A DNA stretch of 57,786 bases, from assembly GCF_052064335.1 (NCBI RefSeq), contig NZ_JBQHVU010000018.1:1-57786 (forward strand), written 5' to 3'. The position numbers and the translations under genes were made by a program. The notes below the pieces were generated by a model. It searched no databases. It was given only the letters and a program-made list of their open reading frames with translations, and was not told the DNA's origin. Origin of the DNA: Weimeria sp002480925 (lineage in GTDB: Bacteria; Bacillota; Clostridia; Lachnospirales; Lachnospiraceae). Below, one piece after another: positions 33,357 to 42,953 of this stretch. Position 1 is the first letter of the stretch. The number at the start of each line of letters is the position of its first letter.

Positions 33357-34270
33357 AGCTCCAGATCCTTCTTGCGACACGCAACGGGGAAAAGTTCATA
33401 GGGACCCAGCTCGATTCTCTGATCGCCCAGCAGCACAGGAGAGAGGATATCATAGAGATCCTGATCTCGGATGACGGATCGACTGATTCCACAATAGAGA
33501 GGATCAGGGAATATCAAAGCAGATACCCATCTATGATACGGATCCTGCCCCAGAGGAGATCAGGCTCTGCGGCAGCAAATTTCATAAGGCTTGCGGCAAG
33601 CTCTGATGGCGATCTGGTATTTTTCTGTGATCAGGATGATTACTGGATGCCTGATAAGGTGCAGAGGATGGCAGAGGCCTTTACCGATGAGGATATGCCC
33701 CAGCTCGTATATTCTGATGCATATATAGCAGATCAGGACCTGAAGATCATCCCGTGCCGGGATGATCGGCTTCAGACAAGAGTCAGAGGTAGCCTTACCC
33801 TTGAGAAGCTTCTGGTTCAGAACTATATAATGGGATGTACGATCGCGGTGAACAGGCCTCTTGTAAACGGAGTGTGCCGTGATGAGTATCCTGGAATGCA
33901 GATGCATGACTGGTGGCTTGCGATTTATGCGGCATCATTCGGAAGCATAAGGCATCTTCCGATAAAGCTTATGAAATACAGGCAGCATGGTGACAATGCG
34001 GTCGGCGCCAGGGACTTAGGAAGCATGTCCTATATCTTCTCGCATCTTGACATGAGACGGCTTCGCGAAAGCTGCGGCAGGCTTATTGATCAGGCAACAG
34101 GCTTTTATGGATGCTATGGAGATGCTATGACACCAGCTGTGGAAAGGGTCTTTATGGACTTTATCGATCTCAGGAAGAGCAATAAGCTTAGGCGTATCTG
34201 TACTCAGATACGAGGCGGCTATCTGAAAAGCACTCTTCCAAGGGTAATAGGACAGCTATTGTATATGTGA
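33353..34270 (+). CDS. Glycosyltransferase family 2
   Basis: This 305-residue GT2 starts with TTG overlapping the previous stop (TTGA). Visible: KLQILLATRNGEKFI, SDDGSTDST, and FFCDQDDYW where the DQDD is the metal site, then a C-terminal part typical of alpha-1,3-rhamnosyltransferase-like enzymes. A cytoplasmic step in repeat-unit assembly is expected; donor and acceptor unknown. Confidence 0.82.
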   Translation: MKLQILLATRNGEKFIGTQLDSLIAQQHRREDIIEILISDDGSTDSTIERIREYQSRYPSMIRILPQRRSGSAAANFIRLAASSDGDLVFFCDQDDYWMPDKVQRMAEAFTDEDMPQLVYSDAYIADQDLKIIPCRDDRLQTRVRGSLTLEKLLVQNYIMGCTIAVNRPLVNGVCRDEYPGMQMHDWWLAIYAASFGSIRHLPIKLMKYRQHGDNAVGARDLGSMSYIFSHLDMRRLRESCGRLIDQATGFYGCYGDAMTPAVERVFMDFIDLRKSNKLRRICTQIRGGYLKSTLPRVIGQLLYM

Positions 34271-34286
34271 TAAGTGAGAGGATCAG

Positions 34287-35783
34287 ATGAGATTAAAGAC
34301 GAGACTATTTATGAGCTTTCTGCTGATAGTGATCCTTCCGATTCTGCTGGCCTTTGTCCTTTATTTCCTTATCGCCTCAGGGAGGGTGAACGGGAACGAG
34401 GAGACAAGCCCGCTGTATTTTACAAATACGATCGATACTCTGATAAACGATACGGACCCGGAGGTGCAGGAGCTGAAGCATTGGTCGAAAGCCTTTCCGG
34501 ACAGGTTCTTAAAGACGGATATACTTAAGGAGATAAACTCAAGCTTAAGTAGCGCCAATTCCTTTCTCGTCGTAAAGCAGGGGACCAGGGTAGTTTTCGA
34601 CGGAGCTCCGGACGGCATGCATCCCAGATACTCCAGGCTTCCTGTATACGGCAAGCTGTCCGAGTCTGATGTGATGGTGGTAAAGCTTGAGAACCAGTCG
34701 GCAATGCTTCGCGAGGTTGATTTCGGAGATTATAAGGACAGATATCATGGCCAGGCCTTTGTCATCACGCCTACCGGGACAGTGATCCCTGGAGCCGGAA
34801 AGATACTTATCACCTATGTGCTCTGGATGGCGCTTATACTTCTGATCACGGCTTTTGTTATAGTGACCTTGCTTTACAACAGCATCATCAGGAAGGTAAG
34901 ACGGATGCAGGAGGCTACGGAGAATATCCGGAACGGCAATCTGGACTTCACGCTGAAGGTCAAGGGAAAGGACGAGATCTCAGAGCTTGCCGGAAGCATA
35001 GAAAGGATGAAGAATCATCTGAGAGCCGATGCGATGCAGAAGCTTGAGACGGAGGATGCACAGAGGAAGTTTCTTAGCAATATCACCCACGATCTGAAGA
35101 CTCCCCTGACCTCAGTCATAGGATATTCCGAGGGACTTATCGACGGGATAGCACCTACGCCTGACAAGCAGATGAAGTATCTGACGATCATCCACAATAA
35201 GGCAAGTGAGATGAATGATCTGTTAAACGAGCTGTCGGTCTTTACAAAGATAGATACGGACTCTATCCCTTATAATTTCTCAAGGGTGAATGCGAGGGGA
35301 TTTTTCGATGAATTCGCCGAGGAAAACGAGGTGGAATTTGACAGTCAGGATGCTATCTTTCTTTACCAGTGTGACCTGCCGGATGGCTGTGAGATAATGA
35401 TAGATACATCACAGATAAAAAGGGTACTTCACAATCTGGTATCAAATGCTGTAAAATACAGGAGAGATGGAATCAGACTAAAGGTCATGCTAAGGGTATC
35501 TGATGCAGGAGAATTCATACAGGCAGAGATCGCGGACAACGGACGCGGGATCAGTCAGGATGACCTGCCTCATATCTTTGAGCGTCTGTTTCGGGCCGAC
35601 AAGGCCAGAAATACCCAGATCAAGGGCAGCGGCATAGGCCTGTCGATCGTCAAGAAGATAATAAGCGATCATGGGGGCCAGGTCTGGGCGACCAGTATAG
35701 AAGGAACCGGAAGTAAGTTTTATTTTCTGCTGAAAAAATGCAGTGACAAGGAGGAGCCGGATGAGCAGGATTCTGATAATTGA
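34287..35783 (+). CDS. Membrane sensor histidine kinase
   Basis: A 498-residue kinase with two membrane helices (about 5-28 and 172-200) around a ~140-residue extracytoplasmic sensor, then HAMP, a HisKA dimerisation domain with phospho-acceptor His268 (NITHDLKTPLT) and a HATPase domain (NAVKY, DNGRGI, GSGIGLSIVKKI). It precedes and overlaps its response regulator by 23 bases, the reverse of the usual order. Its position between glycosyltransferases and the exporter suggests control of this polysaccharide locus; the signal is unknown. Confidence 0.9.
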   Translation: MRLKTRLFMSFLLIVILPILLAFVLYFLIASGRVNGNEETSPLYFTNTIDTLINDTDPEVQELKHWSKAFPDRFLKTDILKEINSSLSSANSFLVVKQGTRVVFDGAPDGMHPRYSRLPVYGKLSESDVMVVKLENQSAMLREVDFGDYKDRYHGQAFVITPTGTVIPGAGKILITYVLWMALILLITAFVIVTLLYNSIIRKVRRMQEATENIRNGNLDFTLKVKGKDEISELAGSIERMKNHLRADAMQKLETEDAQRKFLSNITHDLKTPLTSVIGYSEGLIDGIAPTPDKQMKYLTIIHNKASEMNDLLNELSVFTKIDTDSIPYNFSRVNARGFFDEFAEENEVEFDSQDAIFLYQCDLPDGCEIMIDTSQIKRVLHNLVSNAVKYRRDGIRLKVMLRVSDAGEFIQAEIADNGRGISQDDLPHIFERLFRADKARNTQIKGSGIGLSIVKKIISDHGGQVWATSIEGTGSKFYFLLKKCSDKEEPDEQDSDN

Positions 35784-36456
35784 GGATGAACAGGCAATAG
35801 CTGAGCTTGAGAAGGACTATCTCGAGCTTTCAGGATACACAGCCCTGATCGAAAACAACGGGACCAAGGGACTGGAGAAGGCTATGGATGAGGAGTTCGA
35901 TCTCTACATCATAGACATAATGCTTCCCGGGACCGATGGCTTTGAGATATGCAGACAGATCAGGACGGAGAAGAATACCCCTATAATAATAGTGTCAGCC
36001 AGAAAGGATGATATAGACAAGGTAAAGGGCTTAGGCTTCGGAGCGGATGACTATATCACCAAGCCATTTTCACCAAGTGAGCTTGTAGCAAGAGTTAAGG
36101 CCCATCTGGCTCAGTATGACAGACTCGTCACGGCAGCGAACGCCACAGCCAACGACGATATCATAAGGATCAGGGGCTTAAGGATTGATGACACATCACA
36201 TCAGGTATGGGTCGATGGAGTAGAGAAGAATCTTACCACGAAGGAATATGAGCTTCTGCTCTTTTTCGCCAGACATCCGGGACAGGTATTCACTAAGGAG
36301 GAGATCTTCCAGAAGATCTGGGATCAGGATTCAGTCGGCGATATAGCTACGGTCACGGTTCATGTAAAGAAGATCCGTGAAAAGATAGAGATCAATAAGG
36401 ACAGACCGCAGTATATTGAGACGGTCTGGGGTGTCGGATACAGGATGAAGGTATGA
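35761..36456 (+). CDS. OmpR-family response regulator
   Basis: This 231-residue regulator starts at ATG 35761 behind AAGGAGG (six-base gap), inside the end of the kinase gene. The receiver domain has phospho-acceptor Asp52 (IIDIMLPG) and the Lys of ADDYITKPF; the C-terminal winged helix (about 130-231) ends with the ETVWGVGYRM signature. It is coupled to the exporter ATPase gene by an ATGA overlap, so regulator and exporter are made together. Confidence 0.92.
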   Translation: MSRILIIEDEQAIAELEKDYLELSGYTALIENNGTKGLEKAMDEEFDLYIIDIMLPGTDGFEICRQIRTEKNTPIIIVSARKDDIDKVKGLGFGADDYITKPFSPSELVARVKAHLAQYDRLVTAANATANDDIIRIRGLRIDDTSHQVWVDGVEKNLTTKEYELLLFFARHPGQVFTKEEIFQKIWDQDSVGDIATVTVHVKKIREKIEINKDRPQYIETVWGVGYRMKV

Positions 36457-37571
36457 CAAACAGCGATAATGCGATCGAGGTCAGAAACCTGACAAAGGAG
36501 TTTCGCATCAGCCGTGACGGGGCAAAGACTCTGAAGGACTTTCTGGTAAGGCGTCATACAAGAGCCCAGAAGCATCTGGTGCTAAAGGATATAAGCCTTG
36601 ATATCAGAAAGGGCGAGACTGTCGGCCTGATAGGTGTAAACGGAAGCGGCAAGTCAACGCTTCTTAAGCTTATGACACAGATCATATATCCGACAAGCGG
36701 GACAGTCGAGACAGCCGGCAGGGTGACGTCTCTTCTGGAGCTTGGAGCCGGCTTCCATCCCGATTTCACCGGCCGGGAAAATATCTACTTCAATGCATCG
36801 ATATTTGGCATGACCAGAAAGCAGATTGACAGCAGGGTAGATAAGATAATCGAGTTCTCCGAGCTGGGAGATGCGATCGACGAGCCGATCAGGACATATT
36901 CCTCGGGAATGTATATGAGGCTGGCCTTTTCTGTAGCAATAAATGTAGATGCAGACATCCTGCTCATAGACGAGATCCTGGCAGTCGGAGACCAGCACTT
37001 TCAGGACAAGTGCTATGCCAAGCTTCTGGAGCTCAAGGATTCCGGAAAGACTATAGTCATAGTTTCACATGCCTTAGACCAGGTCAGAGCGCTCTGTACG
37101 AGAGCCGTTTGGATCTATAAGGGGACTCTCCGTCTCGACGGAGATCCAGCCTATGTGATAGAGGCCTATAAGAAGCAGTCAGCCATAGACCACAAGGAGG
37201 AGAAAAGAGTCGCCCATGAAAATGGCACGGAAAAGTACAAGGGAGTGGTATTTATCGACTATCCGGCGGATTTTTCACATGTCAGAAAGGGAGGCGAGCT
37301 AAGAATAAGCGGCTGGAGGATAGCTGACAGTGACAACTTTGATTTCACACTAAGCGTAAACGGAAAGAGGCTTACAGATATTTCTCTGGTTGAGCGGCCG
37401 GATGTGCTTTCCGTATACGAGGAGGAATACGCCGGATACATAGAGGACAGGGCGCCGGGTTTTTCGGCAGCCTTCACGCCGGATATGGCCGGAGAACTGT
37501 CGATAGAGGCACAGATAGTGATCGATGGGAAAAAGATAGCAGGGAAGCAGATAACAGTAACAGTAGAATAA
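36453..37571 (+). CDS. Polysaccharide ABC exporter ATPase, Wzt/TagH type with C-terminal glycan-binding-like domain
   Basis: A 372-residue protein. Residues 1-~235 are the ATPase: Walker A VNGSGKST near residue 62, the polysaccharide-export signature YSSGMYMRLAFS, Walker B ILLIDEILAVGD. Residues ~265-372 are a beta-sandwich tail (ISGWRIAD, VNGKR, VERPDV, GFSAAF), the position of the glycan-recognition domain in Wzt. The tail resembles modules at the start of the large glycosyltransferase at 45963. It pairs with the permease whose start overlaps its stop. Confidence 0.88.
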   Translation: MTNSDNAIEVRNLTKEFRISRDGAKTLKDFLVRRHTRAQKHLVLKDISLDIRKGETVGLIGVNGSGKSTLLKLMTQIIYPTSGTVETAGRVTSLLELGAGFHPDFTGRENIYFNASIFGMTRKQIDSRVDKIIEFSELGDAIDEPIRTYSSGMYMRLAFSVAINVDADILLIDEILAVGDQHFQDKCYAKLLELKDSGKTIVIVSHALDQVRALCTRAVWIYKGTLRLDGDPAYVIEAYKKQSAIDHKEEKRVAHENGTEKYKGVVFIDYPADFSHVRKGGELRISGWRIADSDNFDFTLSVNGKRLTDISLVERPDVLSVYEEEYAGYIEDRAPGFSAAFTPDMAGELSIEAQIVIDGKKIAGKQITVTVE

Positions 37572-38344
37572 TGCTAAAAGAAATCTATAAATACAGGGAA
37601 TTATTAAAGACTAATGTGAAAAAGGACATCAGGGGCCGCTACAAGGCCTCTGTTCTTGGCGTACTCTGGTCCTTTATCAATCCTCTGCTGCAGGTACTTG
37701 TCTATGCAATAGTATTCCCTTATCTGATGAAGGGATCAGCCGATCACTATGTGATCTATCTGGTCACAGGTATCATACCCTGGACCTTCTTTCAGACAGT
37801 AGTGAACCAGTCGACGACCTGCATCAAGTCCAATTCCGGTATCATAAAGAAGGTTTATTTTCCCAGGATCATCCTGCCACTCTCGGCCTTTTTCTCAGGA
37901 CTTATAAACTTCTTTATCTCATGCATCATTATAGTAGTATTCTGTCTGGGCTTTGGGATAGGGATCTCTTGGCACCTGATATTCCTTCCTGTCATAGCAG
38001 TGACAGAGGGACTCTTCGGCCTTGGCCTTGGAACGATATTCGGCGCCATAGATGCCTATATCCAGGACACAGAGTATATAGTAAACTTCATCCTGATGAT
38101 GGCCATGTACGGGGCACCTGTGATCTACGAGACCTCGATCTTCCCTGCGGGCTCCCGAATCGGTGCTTTGATTCAGATGAACCCGATGACCCATATAATG
38201 GATGCCTACCGCGATATCTTTATGGATCACGCTATACCGGACATGCCACGAATAGGGATCGTCTTCGCCGTCTCCCTTGTCCTCTGCATTGCCGCTGCAG
38301 CAATTTTCCAGAGGATGCAGAAGGGATTCGCAGAGCAGTTCTAG
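37571..38344 (+). CDS. Polysaccharide ABC exporter permease (Wzm/TagG type)
   Basis: The 257-residue ABC-2 permease begins with the family's N-terminal amphipathic segment (LLKTNVKKDIRGRYKASVLGVLW) followed by six membrane helices. TAATG overlap with the ATPase gene. Together they export lipid-linked glycan, or teichoic-acid-like polymer, across the membrane. The locus also has a flippase and a Wzy-like protein, so two export routes seem present. Confidence 0.9.
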   Translation: MLKEIYKYRELLKTNVKKDIRGRYKASVLGVLWSFINPLLQVLVYAIVFPYLMKGSADHYVIYLVTGIIPWTFFQTVVNQSTTCIKSNSGIIKKVYFPRIILPLSAFFSGLINFFISCIIIVVFCLGFGIGISWHLIFLPVIAVTEGLFGLGLGTIFGAIDAYIQDTEYIVNFILMMAMYGAPVIYETSIFPAGSRIGALIQMNPMTHIMDAYRDIFMDHAIPDMPRIGIVFAVSLVLCIAAAAIFQRMQKGFAEQF

Positions 38345-38345
38345 G

Positions 38346-38492
38346 AAGGATTCAGAAGATATACAGAAGGATGACAGGTACGAGGCAGCAATGACACAGC
38401 TCTTATCCGAACTGGCTTAGGGTCTCAGGCCGGAAGAGGATGAGGGCCTTGTGAGCGAGCATTTCAGGAAGCTAAGAGAAAAGGAAAACTGA
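38346..38492 (+). pseudogene. Decayed Phd/YefM-type antitoxin remnant
   Basis: Read in frame from 38346, this gap encodes SEDIQKDDRYEAAMTQ, then LLSELA, a TAG stop, GLRPEEDEG and LVSEHFRKLREKEN before TGA. This matches the C-terminal half of the intact antitoxin at 45151 (EDDDKYEKANAMVE, LLSELNKGI, DDEVSEHFRIRREK), with one nonsense codon and a short deletion. The N-terminal DNA-binding half is gone, replaced by the exporter permease end. Its TGA overlaps the ATG of the YfhO gene. No toxin remnant follows. Confidence 0.75.
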
Positions 38493-40828
38493 TGTCAAAC
38501 CGGAATAAAAGATATTTGAAAACAACGGATATAAATAAGGCTGTCGTTCCTCCTCGGGCTGTATTAATGATCATGATGTTGGGTACAGCTTTATTAGTGT
38601 ACTGTAAATATATTTTCGGAAATAGCTATTGGATTTTTTACGATATCGGATCTGATACATGGAATGAATATTTTCCGGCATTGACGATGCTTGCTGAAAA
38701 AATAAGATCAGGTGATCTTTCCACCTGGTGTATGAACTGGGGGACTGGTGTTGATCTTGCAAATAATCAGTCCATTATTTGCGACCCATTTAATATTCCA
38801 CTTGTGATTTTATATCTGGTTGGTGGACGATGGGCCATGGCTTACGGATTGATCTATGTTCATATGGCCAAATGCCTGCTTACAGGTTATATTACATTTC
38901 TTTGGCTGTCAGAGTTTAAGCTTGACTGGAATGGGAGAGTTATAGGGGCTTATGTATGTGCATTTAATGGTTTTTTGGTTCTGTGGGGACAGCACTATTT
39001 TTTTGCTACGGCATGTGTTTTCATGATATTTGATATATATCTGATCGAAAAAACGATAAGAGATCAGAATAAATCTGTCTGGATGATAATATCGATTGCT
39101 ATGACACTTGCTACAAGCCTGTATACAGCCTTCCCTATTGCACTGGCTTGCGTGGCATATCTGGTATTAAGGCTTTTATCACTTGTTAATGTATGGAATA
39201 CGAAAAGAATAATAAGAAAGCTTGCAACGATCATTATTGATGTTATCGTAGCAGTACTGATCTCAGGTATTATTTCCTTACCCGCATACTATCAGCTTAC
39301 AGAGGTAAGCTCCAGAATTGGCGGACAAATGTCAGTCCCTTTGTTTTTTGATCTGGCGACATTAGGAGGGATCTTTACAAGGTTCTTTTCAAATAACCTT
39401 CTTGGAATAGCAAATAATTATATAGGGCCACTGAATTATTATGAATTAAGTCAGCTTTTTTTCTCGTGTCTTGGACCGTCCATGCTGATCATTTTCTTTG
39501 TGGAAAAAATACATCGAGATGAGAAAAGGTGGCTTTATCTGATATTGGCTATTATCGCAGGAATGATGATGCTGATGCCATTAGGAGGAGCAATCTGTAA
39601 TAAATTTGTTACAACAGCTACCAGATATAGTTATGTATATATTCCATTAATGGCATATGCTATTGCGTGGTTTTTTTCAAATTTTAGAAGGCTGCATAAG
39701 GATACCCGCATAATAGTATTTTGCACTACAGTAGTATCTGCTATTATGTTATGCTTTATCTATATAAAGCATGTGAGAGCTAATACTCAGGATAGAAGCA
39801 TACTTGATGTTTATCTGACAGTGATTGTAATATGCCTGTTAACTTTTGCTGTAATGATAATATCTGACTATAAGGAAAAGGGAAAAAACAGGTTTATAGC
39901 TTCAGCAGTGTTTTGCATTATAATCTTTAGTGTCATTGCGGATTCGGCAATAACAAGTCTAATAAGATTAAACATTACATCAGATAGCACATACACAAAG
40001 AATGTGGAGGATACGAGCCAGATACTCAGAAAGATAAGGACCGATGATAAAGAGCTGATTCGTATAGAAAAGACCTATGATGACAGTTTCTATAATGATG
40101 CTCTACTGGAAAATTATCTGGGGATATCATACTACAATACTACGTTTTCAAAATATGTACAGTCTTTTATGACAGAGGTATGGCCAAAAACAGTGAATGT
40201 GGGTGGTAATCCAGGGTATGTGACATTCAATGCTGATGCAGAGAACGGTGGAATGGCCTCTTTGTTTGGGATAAGATATGTTCTGTCAAAAGCTCCGGTT
40301 TCAGATTGCTATTCGCAAATAGAAAATTTGGCAGATGGTATTGGAGCGTACAAAAATGAAAACAGCATGGGACTTGGGAGGATCTATAAGAATGTAATGC
40401 GACAAAGTGATTTTGCTGAACTTACAGAAGTGCAAAGGCAGAAGGCACTGGAAACTTCATTAGTCCTACAGGATTTTGACTATGAATTAAATAGGATGAA
40501 TACAGTTGAGACACAAACCGCTGTAAAGGTTTTTAAAGGGAAAAACAGCAGTCACATGATGATAAAGGCTGAATCATCAACACCTGGATATATTTTTGTC
40601 CCTGTGACCTGGGATAGGGGATGGAGGGCAAAAGTAAATGGACATCAGGTGAAACTGTACAGAGCTGATATTGGATTTCAGGCAATTAAGATACAATCAG
40701 GTAAGAATATTGTAAAACTTGATTACAAACAGCCTCTGCAGAGGGAAGGAATTATTGCTACGATATCTGGTTTACTTTGCATCATTGTGTTATTATATCT
40801 GAAAAGAAAAAGAGGTATATCATCATGA
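38492..40828 (+). CDS. YfhO-family membrane glycosyltransferase
   Basis: A 778-residue protein with about twelve membrane helices and a C-terminal extracytoplasmic domain (GYIFVPVTWDRGWRAKVNG) before a last helix. It matches the YfhO family, GT-C-like enzymes that take a sugar from undecaprenyl phosphate and attach it to wall or lipoteichoic glycans outside the cell, with a CsbB-like GT2 providing the lipid-linked sugar. Such a GT2 is at 42950. Conserved acidic residues in the first outer loop (YDIGSDTWNEYFP) fit the catalytic position. The gene is distinctly AT-richer than the exporter genes, suggesting separate origin. Confidence 0.85.
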   Translation: MSNRNKRYLKTTDINKAVVPPRAVLMIMMLGTALLVYCKYIFGNSYWIFYDIGSDTWNEYFPALTMLAEKIRSGDLSTWCMNWGTGVDLANNQSIICDPFNIPLVILYLVGGRWAMAYGLIYVHMAKCLLTGYITFLWLSEFKLDWNGRVIGAYVCAFNGFLVLWGQHYFFATACVFMIFDIYLIEKTIRDQNKSVWMIISIAMTLATSLYTAFPIALACVAYLVLRLLSLVNVWNTKRIIRKLATIIIDVIVAVLISGIISLPAYYQLTEVSSRIGGQMSVPLFFDLATLGGIFTRFFSNNLLGIANNYIGPLNYYELSQLFFSCLGPSMLIIFFVEKIHRDEKRWLYLILAIIAGMMMLMPLGGAICNKFVTTATRYSYVYIPLMAYAIAWFFSNFRRLHKDTRIIVFCTTVVSAIMLCFIYIKHVRANTQDRSILDVYLTVIVICLLTFAVMIISDYKEKGKNRFIASAVFCIIIFSVIADSAITSLIRLNITSDSTYTKNVEDTSQILRKIRTDDKELIRIEKTYDDSFYNDALLENYLGISYYNTTFSKYVQSFMTEVWPKTVNVGGNPGYVTFNADAENGGMASLFGIRYVLSKAPVSDCYSQIENLADGIGAYKNENSMGLGRIYKNVMRQSDFAELTEVQRQKALETSLVLQDFDYELNRMNTVETQTAVKVFKGKNSSHMMIKAESSTPGYIFVPVTWDRGWRAKVNGHQVKLYRADIGFQAIKIQSGKNIVKLDYKQPLQREGIIATISGLLCIIVLLYLKRKRGISS

Positions 40829-41955
40829 TAAACTTTAACATCCCGCCATGCGTAGGTAGGGAAATAGATTATGTAAAGCAGGCCATTGATTCTCATAAAA
40901 TCTGTGGCGACGGAGCGTTCACAAAGAAATGTAATGAGTGGCTTGAGAGCAGATTCAACGCAGAGAAAGTAATGCTTACTACCAGCGGGTCTACGGCTCT
41001 TGATATGGCCTTTGAGCTTTGTGAGCTGAAGCAGGGTGATGAGGTGATTCTTCCGAGCTATACCTTTTCGAGTACGGCCAATGCCGCGGTCCTTTGCGGC
41101 GCAAGGCTTGTCTTCGTGGATATCAGACCAGATACCATGAATATCGATGAGAAAAAGATCGAAGCAGCCATAACAGATAGGACAAAGGTCATCTGCTGTG
41201 TCCACTATGCCGGGGTAGCCTGTGAGATGGATACGATCATGGATATAGCAACCAGACATGGGCTCAAGGTCATAGAGGATGCAGCACAGGCAGTGACTAG
41301 TAAGTATAAGGGCAGATATCTGGGAACCATAGGAGATTTCGGATGCTATTCCTTTCACGAGACGAAGAATTTCTCTATGGGCGAGGGCGGAGCTCTTGTC
41401 ATAAATAACAGGGAGTACAACGAAAAGGCAGAGATACTTCGTGAGAAGGGAACCAACCGTGCAAAATTCTTCAGAGGTCAGGTGGATAAATACACCTGGG
41501 TAGACTTCGGTGACAGTTACCTTCCGAGCGAGCTTAATGCGGCATATCTATGGGCTCAGTTGGAGTCGGCTGATAAAATAGAAAAAGATAGAATGGAGAC
41601 ATGGAATTACTATAATGAGCAGCTTCAGGATCTGGCAGCGTCAGGAAAGGTAGAGCTTCCATTTTTACCTGAGTACTGTGAGCATAATGCACATATGTAT
41701 TATCTGAAGTGTAAGGATCTGCAGGAGAGAACGGCGCTGATATCTTACTGCAAAAAGAACGGAGTACAGCTGGTATTTCATTATGTACCGCTTCATTCAG
41801 CACCTGCAGGATATAAATTTGGCAGATTTAACGGGAATGACGAGTATACGACAAAGGAAAGTGAGAGACTTGTCAGACTGCCGATGTATTATGGACTTGT
41901 TCAGAGTGACAGAGAAAAAGTGGTACAGACTGTAAAGGACTTTTACATGAGATGA
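40825..41955 (+). CDS. wecE: dTDP-4-amino-4,6-dideoxygalactose transaminase
   Basis: This 376-residue PLP enzyme of the DegT/DnrJ/EryC1 family follows Escherichia coli WecE/RffA closely in the stretches I recall (PSYTFSSTANAAVL, FVDIRPDTMNIDE, VHYAGVACEMDTIM, REKGTNR, RGQVDKYTW). The PLP lysine is in SFHETKNFS. It converts dTDP-4-keto-6-deoxyglucose to dTDP-Fuc4N. Start at 40825 overlaps the YfhO stop (ATGA). rmlA/rmlB, needed for the substrate, are not in the window. The first part has host-like codons, the last third is AT-richer. Confidence 0.9.
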   Translation: MINFNIPPCVGREIDYVKQAIDSHKICGDGAFTKKCNEWLESRFNAEKVMLTTSGSTALDMAFELCELKQGDEVILPSYTFSSTANAAVLCGARLVFVDIRPDTMNIDEKKIEAAITDRTKVICCVHYAGVACEMDTIMDIATRHGLKVIEDAAQAVTSKYKGRYLGTIGDFGCYSFHETKNFSMGEGGALVINNREYNEKAEILREKGTNRAKFFRGQVDKYTWVDFGDSYLPSELNAAYLWAQLESADKIEKDRMETWNYYNEQLQDLAASGKVELPFLPEYCEHNAHMYYLKCKDLQERTALISYCKKNGVQLVFHYVPLHSAPAGYKFGRFNGNDEYTTKESERLVRLPMYYGLVQSDREKVVQTVKDFYMR

Positions 41956-42953
41956 AAAAGAGGATAGTTATTTTTGGGGCGACCGGATACATTGGAGCGT
42001 ATTTTACAGATTATTGTATAGATCATCTGCCAGATGACTATGAGGTTGTGGCATGTGCGCGTCGTGGAGTTGATTTTTACCAGAAAAAAGATGTGACAGC
42101 TGCGAAAGTAGATATATGCCGCCAGGAAGATTTTGAAAAACTCCCGACGGAAAATGTCTATGCAATAGTAAATCTGACAGGACTGTTGCCAGCATATATG
42201 AAAAAATACGATCCTTTCGCCTATGTGCAGACAAATATAACAGGAAGTCTCAGGATAATGGAGTATGCCAGAAAGGCTGGAGCAGACAGAGCTCTATATA
42301 CCCAGACCTGGGCTGATCAGGCAGGTTACTGGGGAAGTACTGAAGTATTATCACCATCTCTTCCAAGAAAACTTCTGTTTACCGGAGACCATGCATTTTA
42401 TGCTATAACCAAATGCACAGTGGTCGATACCATGGAATACTATAAGGAAGAATTCGGAATAAAGAATTTCGTATTCAGGCTTCCAAATGTCTACATGTAT
42501 GCACCGGAATCGACATACTTTGTAGATGGGAGAGAGAAAAAAATCGGATACAGATATATGATAGAGGAAGCTGTCTCTGGTCATGATATAGAACTCTGGG
42601 GAAACCCTGATGCGTTTAAAGACATTCTCTATGTAAAAGATCTGTGCCAGATGATGTATAAGGCATTATTTGCAAATGTTAATGGTGGAACCTATAATGC
42701 GGGAACCGGGATCAGAACAACGCTTCGTGAACAGATAGAAGGAATGATAAGCGTTTTTGCACCTGAAGGTTCGCATCCTCAGATCCATGAAGTGCCAATG
42801 AATGATAGTTTCACGAGTTTTGTAATGGATATAGATAATGCCAGATCAGAACTCGGTTATGAGCCGGAATACACATATATCAGATACCTGGAAGACTACA
42901 AGAAGGAGAGAGAACTGAAACGTTTTGATGAATTATGGGCCGGAAAGAAATGA
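41952..42953 (+). CDS. NAD-dependent epimerase/dehydratase
   Basis: The 333-residue extended SDR protein opens with IVIFGATGYIGAYF (cofactor site) and holds a YAITK catalytic pair near residue 155. Sequence between is divergent from GalE or RmlB, so the nucleotide-sugar reaction cannot be named. ATGA overlap with wecE and with the next gene places it in the same short pathway, presumably changing the 4-amino sugar or its precursor. Confidence 0.8.
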   Translation: MKKRIVIFGATGYIGAYFTDYCIDHLPDDYEVVACARRGVDFYQKKDVTAAKVDICRQEDFEKLPTENVYAIVNLTGLLPAYMKKYDPFAYVQTNITGSLRIMEYARKAGADRALYTQTWADQAGYWGSTEVLSPSLPRKLLFTGDHAFYAITKCTVVDTMEYYKEEFGIKNFVFRLPNVYMYAPESTYFVDGREKKIGYRYMIEEAVSGHDIELWGNPDAFKDILYVKDLCQMMYKALFANVNGGTYNAGTGIRTTLREQIEGMISVFAPEGSHPQIHEVPMNDSFTSFVMDIDNARSELGYEPEYTYIRYLEDYKKERELKRFDELWAGKK

